64,000 nt of DNA, taken from Kuschelorhynchus macadamiae (lineage: Eukaryota > Arthropoda > Insecta > Coleoptera > Curculionidae). This document shows positions 35,140 to 46,716 of this stretch, one piece after another. The stretch lies in NCBI GenBank assembly GCA_030620095.1, contig JAUTXW010000066.1, positions 434,001 to 498,000 of the forward strand, given 5' to 3'. Within the stretch, counting starts at the first letter, position 1. Each line of letters starts with the position of its first letter. Position numbers and translations under genes: made by a program. Below the pieces are notes generated by a model. The model worked only from the letters and a program-made list of their open reading frames with translations, had not been told where the DNA came from and did no database searches.

Positions 35140-36080
35140 AATTTTGGTAAAAATCCAATAAGGCTGAACAAAATGACGATCTGTGGAAATGTTAAAAAAA
35201 TATTACTAAAAAACTGCTTATCCATTTTATCCAAATTTTGCAGAAAAATTAGGTGTGACATGAGTATCAACTGATAAGTTTTACTACAAATCCAAAATGG
35301 CGGCCTAATAAAATGTTATAAAAGTCAATGCAGAAAACTACTGCATCGATTATGTTCAAATTTTGCTCAAAAATTAAATATTATATAAGGATGAACTGGT
35401 AAAAATGTTGAGACAAATTCAAAATGGGGGAACAAAACGGTGGCCTAATTAAATGTTTAAAAACATCTGAAAAAAGTACTTATCGGATTGATTAATTGAT
35501 GACATCCCCATTTTGAATATTTATTACTGAAAATGTGTAAATTGCACATTTAATATCGATTTTAAATCAAATCTGTATAAATGTTAAAATTCGCTCGCAA
35601 TCTAGGCATTCCTACTCTCATTTTTTAAATATTTACTAAACATGTATGATATGTATTCTCAAATCTGTATAAATGTTAAAATTCCGCCGCCATGTTGGCA
35701 TTACAATCCTGAAATTTTAAAATGTTGACAAAAATTCATGATCTGCAGTCTTAGATACCCCTAAATGCCGAATTTTAATCAAATCTGCAAACATGCCGCC
35801 ATTTTTAATTCTTAAATATTGACTAAAATTTCATAACTTTCATTCTTAAATACTTCTAGATTCTGATATTTCAACAGAATCTGTACAAATGACAAAATTC
35901 ATTCACTATATTGGTGCCACCATTTTGATTTTTATTGTGCATTCTTAAATAATCCCTACAAATGCTGTCACTCTTAAATTTTCCTAGGTACCAATTTTCC
36001 GTTTAATCTACACAAGTAACAAAATTCGTCGGCCGTATTAGCGCAGCCATTTTGAATTTCTAAACGTTTATTAAAAAAAT
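35140..36080. repeat. Irregular tandem repeats, about 90-127 bp
   Basis: The first block (35200-35500) repeats phrases such as CCAAATTTTGC and CAAAATGGCGGCCTAA at about 127 bp. The second block repeats AATCTGTATAAATGTTAAAA-like phrases at about 35571, 35663, 35783, 35878 and 36004, each followed by gcCATTTTGAAT-like sequence. Strongly diverged; no coding. Confidence 0.55.
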
Positions 36081-37059
36081 TCGGATTTTTTATATCCGAA
36101 AGTTTATGCATGTCAAATTTGGAAATAATCGGTAATGGAAGTGGTGAAAAATCCATTACAAGATTTGAACCAGACATACAAACGATACGATCAGACGAGT
36201 AGGAAGCCAATAAAAGAGCGTTAAAAGCATTGATTATAGTTTAAAACTCTAACAATAGTATTCACCAAAGAGGTTTAAATTTAGACAAGGTCTAACTTGA
36301 CAGTTACAGGTTTAAGATGACATGTTTAACAACTGAAGAAATAATTTTTCTAAATATCACAATTACAAAATCACAAGGCAAACATAACTAAAAACTAAAG
36401 CTTAATAATACATAAATAGATAATTTCATTTTAAACTTACCTAACTTATTGGTTTCATTTTAATAGTGACGTAGGGAACGATTATTTCTTTGATATTTGT
36501 AAAAATACATATTTGCCTCGTTAAAGAATAGGTAAGAATCCTTCCCTTTGTCAACGATCGCCATATTGAATTCATACCAATATTTTTTTGTATCAGACGT
36601 AATTTTTGTAGAAAATTAAATAAGTTAACCGAGTAAGTGAATTTTTTAGCTTATTTTTTTAGACCGACCGACAATAATGGAAAAACATGAAGATCTGTAA
36701 AAACCCGGAACGATGATTTTTTCACGATTAATGGTATTTCCTTATGCGGGAAGTGAAAACTTGCGCCGCCACTGGCATTCGTCAACTAATGGCCCCGGCT
36801 TGAACATGGGCCATCCCCACTTCTTGTTTTATCGTAAACAATGGTCGATAGAATGTGAAAAATAGGGGAACCATATTGGCGCATACCCCTAACGTGATTT
36901 ATGAATGAATTGTGATCTCTACTTTAATTCTTACTCTAAGGTTGTAGCTCGAAGGACCATGAACAAAAGAGAGGGTGTATCATAATCTTCTGTGGGTTAA
37001 GGGTCGCTTTCCCTTAGTATATAATTAGGCTTTAATGTTATTGTTGTTAATATTGCTTC

Positions 37060-39780
37060 TCTAAGAAATAAAACTGACGAGTTGTACCTATTTCTGGAAG
37101 AATTGGAGTTCCCCCAATTACTGAGCACTGGCTGAATCTAAACGAATCCTTTTATATTGAGAGGTATACCACAGTAGCTAGATATGACAGAAAAAACTCA
37201 GCTCATGGGGGAACACTGATTCTATCCCTAAATGGAGATTTCATGTCGGTATCTAAATATGATCATTTGTTAGCGGATAGCTCTTTTGAATTCTCTATAG
37301 TATATAATCAAAACCTTGATCTTTATGTAATTTGTATTTATAGATCACCAAACTCTGATGTACAATCATTTTTAAATAGCCTGGTAAGTTTGCTAGACAG
37401 CCTACCGATTAAAGGTAAAAAAATTCTATGCGGGGACTTTAATATTGACTCTGCTACTGTTTGTGCCATCCAGAAATATCTAATTTCTATATTCGACTCT
37501 TTCGGGCTTTCAATGCATGTATCCTCGCCAACTAGAATTTCAAAAAACTCTTCTTCTATCATCGATTACATGGCGTCTGATTTTTCTCCATCAGAGGTGC
37601 AATCACAGGTCTATAACTCAGGTCTTTCCGATCACGAGGCGGTAATTTCCAGGTTTAGTTTACCTATTAGGCCCTTACCAAGATCTCGCCATCGGGGCAG
37701 AATTTTCTCGGCCGCAAATTTCTCAGTATTTCATAATATTTGCTTTAATACCAATTGGAATTTTGAATCTGATAATGTCAACACAAACTTCAGAACTTTT
37801 TTAAATAAAACTTTAAGTGCTTTTAACAAGGCCTTCCCGCTTAAGAATATCAAACCTAAGCGGCATAAACCGTGGACCACGAAAGGAATACGAATTTCTG
37901 CTAAAAATATGCGCTCGCTCTCATATATAAAAAAATTCACCGACTCCTTTCTTATTCTCGACTATATCTCTAATTATAGGAGGATCTACACTACTCTTAT
38001 TAAGTCAGCAAAAAAATTACACTACCGAAAACGTCTAACAAACTCTAATAACGTTTCAAAAGAAACCTGGTCCATCATCAATAACCTCAGAAACAAATCA
38101 AACCCTGTGACTCAGATCTTGCCAGGGGCTAATGATCTAAATGATTATTTTATTAATGTAAGCAAAAATGTTACCTCTAGTATCTCGCCAAGTTTGGACC
38201 CTCTTTCGTTTCTCCCTCCTTCAAAAAATTTAGCTGATAGCTTTTTCTTAAGTCCCGTTAGCAACACTAAACTATTGAAGGTAATACATAATATCAAAAG
38301 TAAATCTTCCTGATTTACTTTTGATTCTGATTGATCTTCCTAAAAATTCCTGAACTTGCCACTCCCAGTCATAGAGGCCCTTACAACATTAATAAATGAG
38401 TCCTTTATAAAAGGTGTATTCCCTGATTGCCTTAAAACAGCTATAATTATTCCACTTCATAAAGGCGGCGAAAAAACTAACTCTTGCAATTATCGCCCAA
38501 TTGCACTACTACCAGTGCTATCAAAAATCATCGTAAGGCTACTGAAGAACCGTCTTATGCCATTTCTCCTGAAACATCAGATAATATCCCCGGAGCAGTT
38601 CAGATTTCTACCCAACAAGTGCACCAGTGACGCCATGTTCACGTTGCTTAGAGGCGTCTACTTATCTCTCAATAACAACCACCCAACTGCCTCAGTTTTT
38701 TGTGACTATGCGAAAGCCTTTGATTGTGTTAGTCATGAAATTCTGATAAACAAACTACATTTTTATGGAATTCGTGGTACTTCTTTAAATTGGTTCAAAT
38801 CTTATCTTGGAAAAAGGCAACAACTTGTAAGGGCTAATGGTTCCGATTCTGATTGTAAGTTGATTACAAGTGGAGTCCCTCAAGGTTCAGTCTTGGGACC
38901 TATTCTTTTTTTGTTATACATTAATGATATCACGAACCTTAAAATTAATGGAAGAATCTCCCTTTTTGCTGATGACACAAGCATAACATGGAGTGATTTT
39001 GATACAACGTCTTTACACTCTAGTATCTCCAAAGACTTGGTTATAATTAAGGCTTGGTCCGATTCCAATATGCTTTGTTTTAACGTCGATAAAACGGTGG
39101 CGTTATCTTATAAGGGAACTTTACAACCACTTCAGGTACATAACAGCAATATTGAATACGTAGAGTCGGTTAAATTCCTGGGTTTAAATATAAATAGCAA
39201 CCTAAAATGGTCTAATCATATTGACACCTTAACTAAAAAACTTTCTACCGCCTGCTTCACCATTCGATCAGTTTCAAAAGAACTAGACGTTCCTTCTGCC
39301 AGACTTACTTATTTCTCTTTATTTGAATCCCACCTCCGCTATGGCCTTCCCTTTTGGGGCTGCTGTACCACCAAGCAATTTCGTAGTATTTTTATGCTTC
39401 AAAAGAGAGCCATTCGTTATTTGTTTGGTCTAAATAATAGAGCTCACTGCCAATACTATTTCAAAAAACATGAAATATTAACACTTCCTGCATTATTTAT
39501 TTTGGAAACGGTATGTTTGCTGAGAAAACATATAAACACCCTCCCAGAAAGGCCACAACATGTATACCCTACCAGAAACTCTAGGCATGATATTTATCTT
39601 CCCATTCCTTCCACAGAATTAATAAAAAAATCAATTATTTACAACGCCATAAAACTTTACAACAATCTGCCAGTACATTTAAAATCTATCCCTACGCTTG
39701 CACAATTTCGAAAAAACACCAAAGCATACCTCATTGAGAGACCATTTTACAGCGTTAATGATTTTTTTTTCAGTGAGTAA
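37060..39780 (+). pseudogene. LINE ORF2: endonuclease-reverse transcriptase, few breaks
   Basis: NIASLRNKTDELYLFLEELE starts the apurinic-type endonuclease. A small deletion near 37110 shifts frame into PPITEHWLN (the catalytic Glu motif). From 37243 one frame holds LYVICIYRSPNSD, KILCGDFNID (Asp-Asn), RISKNSSSIIDYM and LSDHEAVISRF (SDH motif). It is interrupted at 38311-38345 by stops from a small hairpin insertion. The same frame then carries the RT (38356-39780): CNYRPIALLPVLSKI, FCDYAKAFDCVSHE, TSGVPQGSVLGPILFLLYIN, ISLFADDTSI (Asp-Asp) and a C-terminal TRNSRHDIYLP ... IKLYNNLPVHLKS region typical of CR1/L2-like elements. Otherwise remarkably intact. Confidence 0.85.
38293..38325. repeat. 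14-bp perfect inverted repeat disrupting the LINE ORF
   Basis: ATCAAAAGTAAATC, loop TTCCT, then GATTTACTTTTGAT. It replaces the conserved linker between endonuclease and RT and introduces the only stops in an otherwise continuous frame (length change divisible by three). The look is that of a templated flip-back during replication or repair. Confidence 0.85.
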
Positions 39781-40435
39781 GTCTCTTTAAATTGTCACTA
39801 AACTCGCTTGTTTACTTAAATCTTTTGTGAGTCATGTCCTAACTCGTAGCATAGAATTTTGTAAATCATTATATAGGGAAAAGCACTGTCGAACATTCAC
39901 TTAAAACTTAATTATTTTTGTTAGGTATTGGATTAAAAACAATTTAATTCTTTTTGTATACTACATTCTACAGTAGTTCAATATACCTTCTGTTTAACAT
40001 CACAATTATTTGTATAACTATAATAACATAGAGTTTAAGGTCGCATAGTTGCAATTTTGATTTCAATGTCATCGAAATTATTCACCTCGTACATGTGTGT
40101 TTGTTTACTTTTATAAGGTTATCATGATTCATTTACTGTTTGCAATGTTATGCTATATTCTAACGTGTGTTTTACGATTTGGTAAATTGATAATTTACAT
40201 TTTAAAAAAAAAAGCACTGACCTGTCGAAATTATTTTCGATTAATGTTTTGATATGTTTTATTTTTAGGTATATTTTGCTTTGTCCATAAAATTGTAGAA
40301 TTTTTCTGCGGCAATAAAGCATACTTTTGCTTGTTTGTTTGTTTGTTTGTTTTTGTGTTTAAACGTACTAGTAGTACATCTAAATGAGTACAAAACACTG
40401 TCAGAATTGTTACTGATTTATTTCAAGTTCATTAC

Positions 40436-40440
<5 letters not shown>

Positions 40441-40494
<54 letters not shown>
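40441..40494. repeat. (TA)n microsatellite
   Basis: Pure TA run, downstream of the spätzle-like gene on its strand. Confidence 0.95.
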
Positions 40495-40496
<2 letters not shown>

Positions 40497-40853
40497 GGTC
40501 TGGTTTGCTGGTTTGCGAATAACATTTTTATTTAGTAATGTTAAGATAATTTTTAAATAGAAGTCAAAGATAATTGAATTTCATAAACAATTTTTTAAAT
40601 ATAACTTATTAAATTTTTAAAGAAAAAAATATATCAATTGTTGGTTTCGTCTCATAAAGTAAATTCAAAAATTCGTTAATATTTTCCAAGCGATTATTGT
40701 TATATTAGTCTACAATCTCTTAATTGCGACTGTTCTGGTTGTTTAGAGAATTTACACTCTATCCCGTAAACGATTTTAACCAGCAGATCAGATATTGTGC
40801 GTTGCAGACTGGCAGCTCTGGGCTTTAAGCTAGGCGGAAATCTTTCGTTGGAG

Positions 40854-40859
40854 TTTATT
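40854..40859 (-). promoter_or_regulatory. Candidate poly(A) signal of the spätzle-like gene
   Basis: AATAAA on the minus strand about 130 nt after the stop at 40990. Another lies near 40530. Which one is used cannot be told from sequence. Confidence 0.4.
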
Positions 40860-40989
40860 TGGAGTATAATAGTTTTTTATATTTTCCATGATGAAATATA
40901 AATTCTATAGCCATAAAGTATAAATTCTCTAGCAACGCCATAACATCTTTAGGTTGCAAAGCAGTTTTGTAACAAAAAAAATTGTGGTA

Positions 40990-41155
40990 TCAGTCTAAAA
41001 CTCGTTTAATTTTACATACACAACATGAAGGTATTCTGAACAGATCAAAGGCGGTTGTGCTATTGTAAACCATCAGCTGCTTTATGATGAACTCCTGTTG
41101 GCAGTAACTAGTGTAGCCGAAAGCTAGAGACTCCAGTTTGGAACATTTCCCTTCA
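40990..41155 (-). CDS. spz: Spätzle-like protein, last exon (C-terminal half of cystine knot)
   Basis: Acceptor TTTGTAATTTCAG precedes 41155. The first base completes a Ser codon begun by the exon at 44245, then EGKCSKLESLAFGYTSYCQQ, EFIIKQLMVYNSTTAFDLF and RIPSCCVCKIKRVLD to TGA at 40990. Five of the seven knot cysteines are here (GKC, YC, SCC, VC). The GYT-x2-C and DxFxIPSCC-x-C pattern is the hallmark of the Spätzle C-terminus, the Toll receptor ligand in insect development and immunity. The region before the acceptor is in frame too, but the splice site and phase make 41155 the exon start. Which spätzle paralogue this is cannot be told from one domain. Confidence 0.85.
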
Positions 41156-41294
41156 CTGAAATTACAAACAAAAATATATTTAAAAATCATGTTATTTGGA
41201 AAGTACTTAAAGTATAATCAAAATTATGATAGAGTGCATATAAACAAATGTTATTGTGCGTACAATATCTAAATCTTTTTAAAAGTTTGCTCAA

Positions 41295-41299
<5 letters not shown>

Positions 41300-41355
<56 letters not shown>

Positions 41356-41356
41356 A

Positions 41357-41398
<42 letters not shown>
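41300..41398. repeat. (TA)n microsatellite, two blocks
   Basis: TA runs at about 41300-41340 and 41364-41398, interrupted by ATAAATACATAC, ending at a mariner-type terminus. Confidence 0.92.
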
Positions 41399-41399
<1 letters not shown>

Positions 41400-41402
<3 letters not shown>

Positions 41403-42132
41403 GGTGTCCCACGACGAACTGCGGTGATCGATTTCTCAGAAAGTAGCCTTTGGAAAAAGTTGAAATTTTGGCAGCTAACTAAAGTCGATGGGAGTAATTC
41501 GCGCAAAATATTTTCAAGATGGCGGCACTTCCGGTTATACCGGAAGTAGACGTCAACTTTGTTTTTTTTAATAGAGCACCCTGTATAATATCGAATTTTT
41601 GGATTTTTCGAAAAATTCTAGGTATATTTCATGTATAATATCCTATATCTAAGTTGAACTGTTTTTGAAATATTTTGAATTTTATGTAAATAATGACGTT
41701 TGCAGGTCTACACATAACTATAAATATCTGCTTATCCAAGTCTCTATTATTTATTTGCGGGTGGCTTCCTTGTCCAAAAGGTTCCAGTTTAGTGGCCTGT
41801 GCTGATATTTTTATAATAAATAGATATAGGGTGACCAAAACTGACATTATAAATATTAAATAAAACCAATTGGTACTATAGAAACGTAATATTTATTGTC
41901 GTTTGACAATTACCTACTAAAATATTATTTATTTATTATAGTATTTATAATAATTATTAAACTAATAATCATGCCGGGGCCATTAAATTACACACACACG
42001 AGGATTATTTGAATTTGTTTATTATCTATGAGAAATCTAACAGAGTTTTAACAAGAACATGCCAGATATTTGCTGATGGATATCCAGATAAACAGAAACT
42101 GTCACCGAACAGCGTTAAACAAATGTTGCAAA

Positions 42133-42137
<5 letters not shown>
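41400..42137 (+). mobile_element. Left part of a Tc1/mariner-like element, cut by (TA)n
   Basis: Starts CAGGGTGTCCCACGACGAAC after TA in a (TA)n tract. About 570 bp of TIR-like and leader sequence is followed by the start of a transposase, which ends abruptly at another TA tract. No right end nearby. Confidence 0.75.
41971..42134 (+). pseudogene. Transposase N-terminus (Tc1/mariner-like)
   Basis: Begins MPGPLNYTH, then a small shift in a CA run, then EDYLNLFIIYEKSNRVLTRT and FADGYPDKQKLSPNSVKQML. This matches the N-terminal helix-turn-helix region of the DD41D-type transposases elsewhere in the window (aromatic-rich start, YPDxQ motif). The catalytic part is missing. Confidence 0.7.

Positions 42138-42138
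<1 letters not shown>

Positions 42139-42183
<45 letters not shown>
42139..42183. repeat. (TA)n microsatellite
   Basis: TA run directly abutting the truncated transposase. Confidence 0.93.
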
Positions 42184-42185
<2 letters not shown>

Positions 42186-42221
42186 TGATGTCACATATAT
42201 TGTCAGTTTAAAAAAAATATT

Positions 42222-42660
<439 letters not shown>

Positions 42661-42805
42661 TTCAACATTCCCAACCAACTATAAGTTCATCACAGGGAAT
42701 TCTAACAATACTAAGATCATAAGAAACTAACAATGAAGAATAATATTAAATAACAAAATAATAATAATTAAAGAACAAAATAAATAATGTTAACACAGTC
42801 AAAAT

Positions 42806-44040
42806 TACTTCTTCTATAAATCACGTTTCGATAAAAAATGTTTTTTAACTTCTTTTTTAAATTTTGTTAAAGTTTTTATTCTGCGTAAATGTGTTGGTAA
42901 TTGATTATATATCAATATTCCACCATATAATAAAGATTTTTTTGCAAAATTGCTTCGAATATCAGTTGTATTTAATAAATCTATTTGTCGTGTGTCATGA
43001 TTATGTATAGTATGTCTTTTTTCTAAATCTTTATTGGATAATTTATCTTTGATATTTGCTTTAAAAACGGAAGAGTTTAAAAACTTACTTACTTTCAGAA
43101 TTTGTAACGCGATACGTCTTTGTAACAGAAGACCATCCGAAGGTAGAGTATTATAGTCATGATTGCAAGAAAGCTTAAGCAGAGTTCTAAAGTTTTGATG
43201 TATTTCAAGTAAAGTTTGCAAGCATATTTAACAAATAAAGGTTTACAAGGGATGAGAGGGCTAACTCCCTTAACTGCTCTAATATCTCTGTTTTGAAGCC
43301 TAAAAACTATTTCAGGATACTTTGAACTACTCCATATAACTGCTCCATAAGTTAGGAGAGAATTAATATTACTGAAGTACACTCTAAGGAACACATCTGT
43401 TCGAAAATATTTTCTTAACTGTCTTAAAAGATATATATCTGATTACTCAACCCCGTACAATCATCATGAAGTTAATTCTTTTCGTTTTGTTGCTATTTAG
43501 TTTAAGTTGATAACCAGTTTCCGGCTGTCGATAAAAAAGTGCAGTAACTTTAACTTCATTTTGCATCTTGCCGGATACCAAGAGGGTTGCACCATCAGTA
43601 TATAATATAGCGCGTCAAGGAAACATATTAACACAAAATCATTAATATAAATGAGAAAGAGTAGCGAGCCCAGAATAGAACCCTGAAGTACGCCATTGGC
43701 AATTACTTGTCTTGTCGGACAATTGACCATTCACCGAGATAACCTGAGACCGGTGCATTAAATAGATTTTATTATTAGGTGGATTTTATTATAGTGGACC
43801 ATCTATCACAATAACTTGTAACTTGTCAATCAAGATGGGGTGAGATACACAATCGAACGCCTTACTAAGGTCGCATAAAACAGCAGTTCGCAAATCACTT
43901 CCATCCAGACCCTCGAATATGTAGCTCACTAACTCAAGAATTGCCCGAATAGTAGACTGACCACCTACAAAGCCAAGCTGAGCGTTGGACAGTAAAGAAA
44001 ATTTATTCATGTAAGAAATAAGTCTATCTTTAACATCTGC
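42806..44040 (-). pseudogene. LINE RT fragment inside a spätzle-like intron
   Basis: Minus strand: SLLSNAQLGFVGGQSTIRAI, VLCDLSKAFDCVSHPILIDK (RT motif with Asp), ANGVLQGSILGSLLFLIYIN, a disrupted palm without a clear FADD box, NSLLTYGAVIWSSSKYPEI, LLLQRRIALQILKV and a C-terminal tail LYGGILIYNQLPTHLRRIKT ending at 42814. A CR1/Jockey-like non-LTR element with frameshifts, 5'-truncated near 44040. Confidence 0.78.
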
Positions 44041-44244
44041 TTCAGTAACTTTTCCAAATAACGACGATCTATTAGTGCATATTGTTTATATTCACATCTA
44101 TTTCAATAAACTCGATATTTATTTATTCATTAATTGTCGCTTCTACTTGTACTACAAAGGAGCTTATTAAATTTATTAGTTCGATAATTTATAAAATCAC
44201 ACACTTTTCTTTTCACAAAAACTAGAATAATTTTTTAAAATTAC

Positions 44245-44416
44245 CTATAGCAAGTTTTGGTTTCAACTCCTTGTTCGTATTCACCTTGAATGTTCACAAT
44301 AGTCTTCAAAACGTTGTTAATATTCCTCAATTTTTGGGGATACAGCAGCTTATATTCTCGTATTCTGCATAGGCTTTCCCCTTCATCTTCAGGAATCGGC
44401 AAATTATTTCTGTTAA
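44245..44416 (-). CDS. spz: Spätzle-like protein, internal exon (first half of cystine knot)
   Basis: Acceptor TTTTTTCTAG ends at 44417 and the donor AG|GTAATT begins at 44244. It enters with two bases completing a codon and leaves with two, matching both neighbours. Encodes NRNNLPIPEDEGESLCRIRE then YKLLYPQKLRNINNVLKTIV and NIQGEYEQGVETKTCY. The LCRxRE ... YPQ ... IVN ... YEQGV-x3-TC pattern is the N-terminal half of the Spätzle knot, with two cysteines (LC, TC). No clear R-x-x-R processing site is visible in this exon; RIREYK is one candidate basic stretch but lies after the first Cys. The flanking introns are full of transposons. Confidence 0.85.
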
Positions 44417-44420
44417 CTAG

Positions 44421-45423
44421 AAAAAATTATTTTTAGAGTATTTACAAAGTGTAGCAAATCTTCGAGCAATCAGTGGTTTTACGCATTCATTTCTCACGAT
44501 CAAGCTAATTATATTGATTTCTTGTTCAAGGTTTCCTCGTATATAATTTGGAATTAAACTAAACCGAAACCAAAACTTTTTTTCTCGAGGCATTTGTTTG
44601 TTATTTTTTTTGCATTATTTTTATATTAAACGATAATTAAATTATTATCTAATAGATAGTTAATTATATACAATAAATATTTTAATTGGCTAGGTCGAGG
44701 CTTTTTCTTCATGGAAAATTTCGATCTAATTTATTAAACTAGAAAGAAAACTTTGTCTTATAAGATTCCTGAGAAAATGGCGAACAATAATTATTAGAAG
44801 ATCGTTGTTAATAATAACTTCGTTATTGCGTGTGTTTATATATATCAGCGGGCAATATGGATCCTATATTCTGAATAAGAGGAGCATGTTAAAATCAAAG
44901 GTCTAGGTCTTTCTGGCCTTTTGGTTTCAAAACAGGTAGTATTAAAGCTTAAAATATGTCAAATGCTGTTAAAAATATGTAAAATGCCGGTCGCTTCTCA
45001 TAATTCGATCGATCTGTCGCGGCATCACGTCGGCATGCGGAAGTTCAATTGTTCAGAGGTCACGCGGTCGATATTCTAACTCGATATTTTTTCGGACGTT
45101 TTTAATTGAATGAAAATTGATTTATAAACTGTTTTTTTTAATATATATTTTTTATTTTTATGAACCATGTGTGAGTCGGAAATATACAGGAAATAAAATT
45201 GGTAAAGATTAGTGCAAAAAAATAAACAACTGAAAAGTGCTTACGAACTTAATTTTGCAAAAATAACTAATTTCAAGGTAATAATTCAAATAAAATGTCG
45301 GTAGTGCAAAAAAATTAAACAACTAAAGAGTTAGTTAGTTAATTTTGAGAAAATAACCGAATTGAAGGTAAGTGGTCTTGCTAGAACTTAGTATACGACA
45401 CACTAGTAAAGACAAAAATAAAG
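44421..45423. other. Intron sequence and 5' flank of a hAT relic
   Basis: AT-rich, no gene until a short hAT coding stub. Two imperfect direct repeats lie at about 45213-45285 and 45307-45370 (GTGCAAAAAAAT ... AACAACT ... TTAATTTTG ... AAAATAAC ... AAGGTAA). Confidence 0.45.
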
Positions 45424-45435
45424 AGGCTCATCGAA
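45424..45435. repeat. Target-site duplication of the Penelope composite (left)
   Basis: AGGCTCATCGAA here and at 49172-49183 bracket the whole Penelope composite. Removing the insert restores hAT coding (KDKNKEAHRNLRKSMYDLAN). Confidence 0.82.
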
Positions 45436-45481
45436 TCAAAATACAAGAGTTCTAACCACACTACACCACAAGTTCTTACGT

Positions 45482-45524
45482 TCTGGACGCCCGTTTCGCT
45501 AACCAAGTTAGCATCATCAGCAGA
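45482..45524 (-). ncRNA. Hammerhead ribozyme motif (element C)
   Basis: Minus strand: TCTG, CTGATGA, stem II GCTAAC-TTG-GTTAGC, GAAAC, GGGC, GTC, CAGA. TCTG pairs with CAGA (helix I). The consensus core is intact; helix III is one C-G pair closed by GGGC. The copies in D have GCGC here. Confidence 0.85.
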
Positions 45525-46416
45525 TGATATAAACTAAAGTAACGTTGTCAAGTAAACAATAGAGGGGACTATAGGGAATAGGCCCTCTGTCTTTATTTAG
45601 TGCTTTCTTACCACATTTAACTATTTCTATACTCTCAAATGCTTCCAATAATCTATTATTAGATACATTTTTAATCAACTTAAGATTATTTATTCCTATT
45701 TGGTGATTGTTTTCTAAAGCTTGTTGGGCAACGCTTGGCTTTTCTGTTCTTCCGTATCTTAAATGTGCCATGTGTTCTTTAAAACGAATGTTTATGGAGC
45801 GTTTAGTTTGCCCAACATATTTTAGATCGCAGTCATTTCAGCTAATTTCATAGATGCCACTCCTCTGCTTCAAGTCGACTTTGTCTTTAGGGTTTCCAAG
45901 GAGATTTTTCAAACTGTTCTCCGTTTTGTAGGCTACTCTAAAACCTACGTTTTTAAATACTTTTTCTAGACCTCTCATATATCTGGGATCATATGGGATT
46001 ACTATGAACTTATTGGGAGCCTCAGGTGCTTGAAAAGTAGTGGCATCTTTTAACATTTTCTTATGCTTATGTCTATTTACTAATTTATGTACAAAATTAC
46101 CATTATATCCATTACTTTTAGCTATATTTTTAATCAGATTCGTTTCATTGTTAAAACGTTCTTTCCTTTATGGAAAATTGACTAATCTGTGAGTTAAGAA
46201 ATGAAATGCTGCCATTTTGTGTTGACGATAATGAAATGAGTCGGATGTTATATATCTATCAGTATTAGTAAATTTCCTATAAATATCAAATTCTAATTTA
46301 TCGTTATTTCTAATAATTAACGTGTCGAGAAAAGATAATTGCCCATTGTTCTCCTTTTCGTACGTAAAATTAATAGAAGGATATTTATTGTTTAATGTTT
46401 CTAAGAAAGTGTCCAA
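45517..46416 (-). pseudogene. Penelope-like RT end and GIY-YIG endonuclease (element C)
   Basis: NNKYPSINFTYEKENNGQLS, FLDTLIIRNNDKLEFDIYRK and TNTDRYITSDSFHYRQHKMA belong to the RT-connector. A linker follows (APNKFIVIPYDPRYMRGLEK). Then GIY-YIG: SGIYEIS, a TGA, KYVGQTKRSINIRFKEHMAH (catalytic Arg), SVAQQALENNHQIGINNLKL and RLLEAFESIEIVKCGK (catalytic Glu). Breaks near 46165 and 45840. It cuts DNA for target-primed reverse transcription in intact family members. Confidence 0.82.
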
Positions 46417-46716
46417 ATTTGAGAGTATAGAAATAGTTAAATGTGGTAAGAAAGTACTAAATAAAGACAGAGGGCCTATTCCCTATAGTCCCCTCTATTG
46501 TTTACTTGACAACGGTGCAGTCGGGCGCAACCGAGTGTGACCACATTTACCTATAAATAGTCTCGGTTAGGATAAGTTACTTTAGTTTATATCATCTGCT
46601 GATGATGCTAACTTGGTTAGCGAAACGCGCGTCCAGAACGTAACAAATTGTGGTGTAGTGTGGTTAGAACTCTTGTATTTTGATCTATCGTCCATCATAG
46701 GTTCCAGTGTTAGGAC
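46417..46716 (+). repeat. Left pseudo-LTR of Penelope-like element D
   Basis: A 300-bp direct repeat of 48882-49171 (over 90% identical by eye). It includes the last coding residues (IEIVKCGKKVLNKDRGPIPY), a TATAAATA-like stretch near 46551 and a hammerhead. This is the terminal-repeat arrangement of Penelope elements. Confidence 0.88.
46595..46637 (+). ncRNA. Hammerhead ribozyme motif in left pseudo-LTR
   Basis: TCTG, CTGATGA, GCTAAC-TTG-GTTAGC hairpin, GAAAC, GCGC, GTC (cleavage site), CAGA. All invariant core bases of the hammerhead are present and helix I pairs 4/4. Helix III is ACGCGCGT, a palindrome that allows either a one-pair helix with tetraloop or a stronger dimeric helix. Sense with the RT. 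Confidence 0.9.

Larger units (their letters stand above)
31551..36980. other. Mostly non-coding, decayed repeats
   Basis: Contains a transposon-like ORF relic (32300-32790), a degenerate minisatellite (33015-33395), a doubtful coding fragment (33568-33762) and irregular repeats (35140-36080). The rest shows no gene. The 75- and 78-codon frames at 31616-31843 and 35974-36210 (minus) carry no recognisable motif. Confidence 0.5.
37030..40353 (+). mobile_element. CR1/L2-type LINE with endonuclease and RT, 3' (TTTG)n tail
   Basis: A plus-strand non-LTR element: decayed 5' start, endonuclease, RT, a UTR of about 540 bp with AATAAA near 40314, and a TTTG microsatellite tail at 40325-40353, the usual ending of this group rather than poly(A). 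It lies downstream of the spätzle-like gene's last exon, in opposite orientation. The left limit is uncertain. Confidence 0.82.
45436..46416 (-). mobile_element. Penelope-like element C: inverted 3' half-copy
   Basis: 3' half of the same family as D, on the minus strand, joined at 46416/46417 to the left pseudo-LTR of D. Contains the end of RT, the GIY-YIG domain and a terminal hammerhead. An inverted truncated tail attached to the 5' side is a known habit of Penelope elements. Confidence 0.85.

Noticed and set aside
45213..45370. hAT-element left terminus
   Set aside because: Two imperfect direct repeats are present but no sequence complementary to the possible right end at 49744-49759 was found.
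46322..46540. 72-codon frame spanning the C/D junction
   Set aside because: Antisense of element C joined to pseudo-LTR sequence; no gene.
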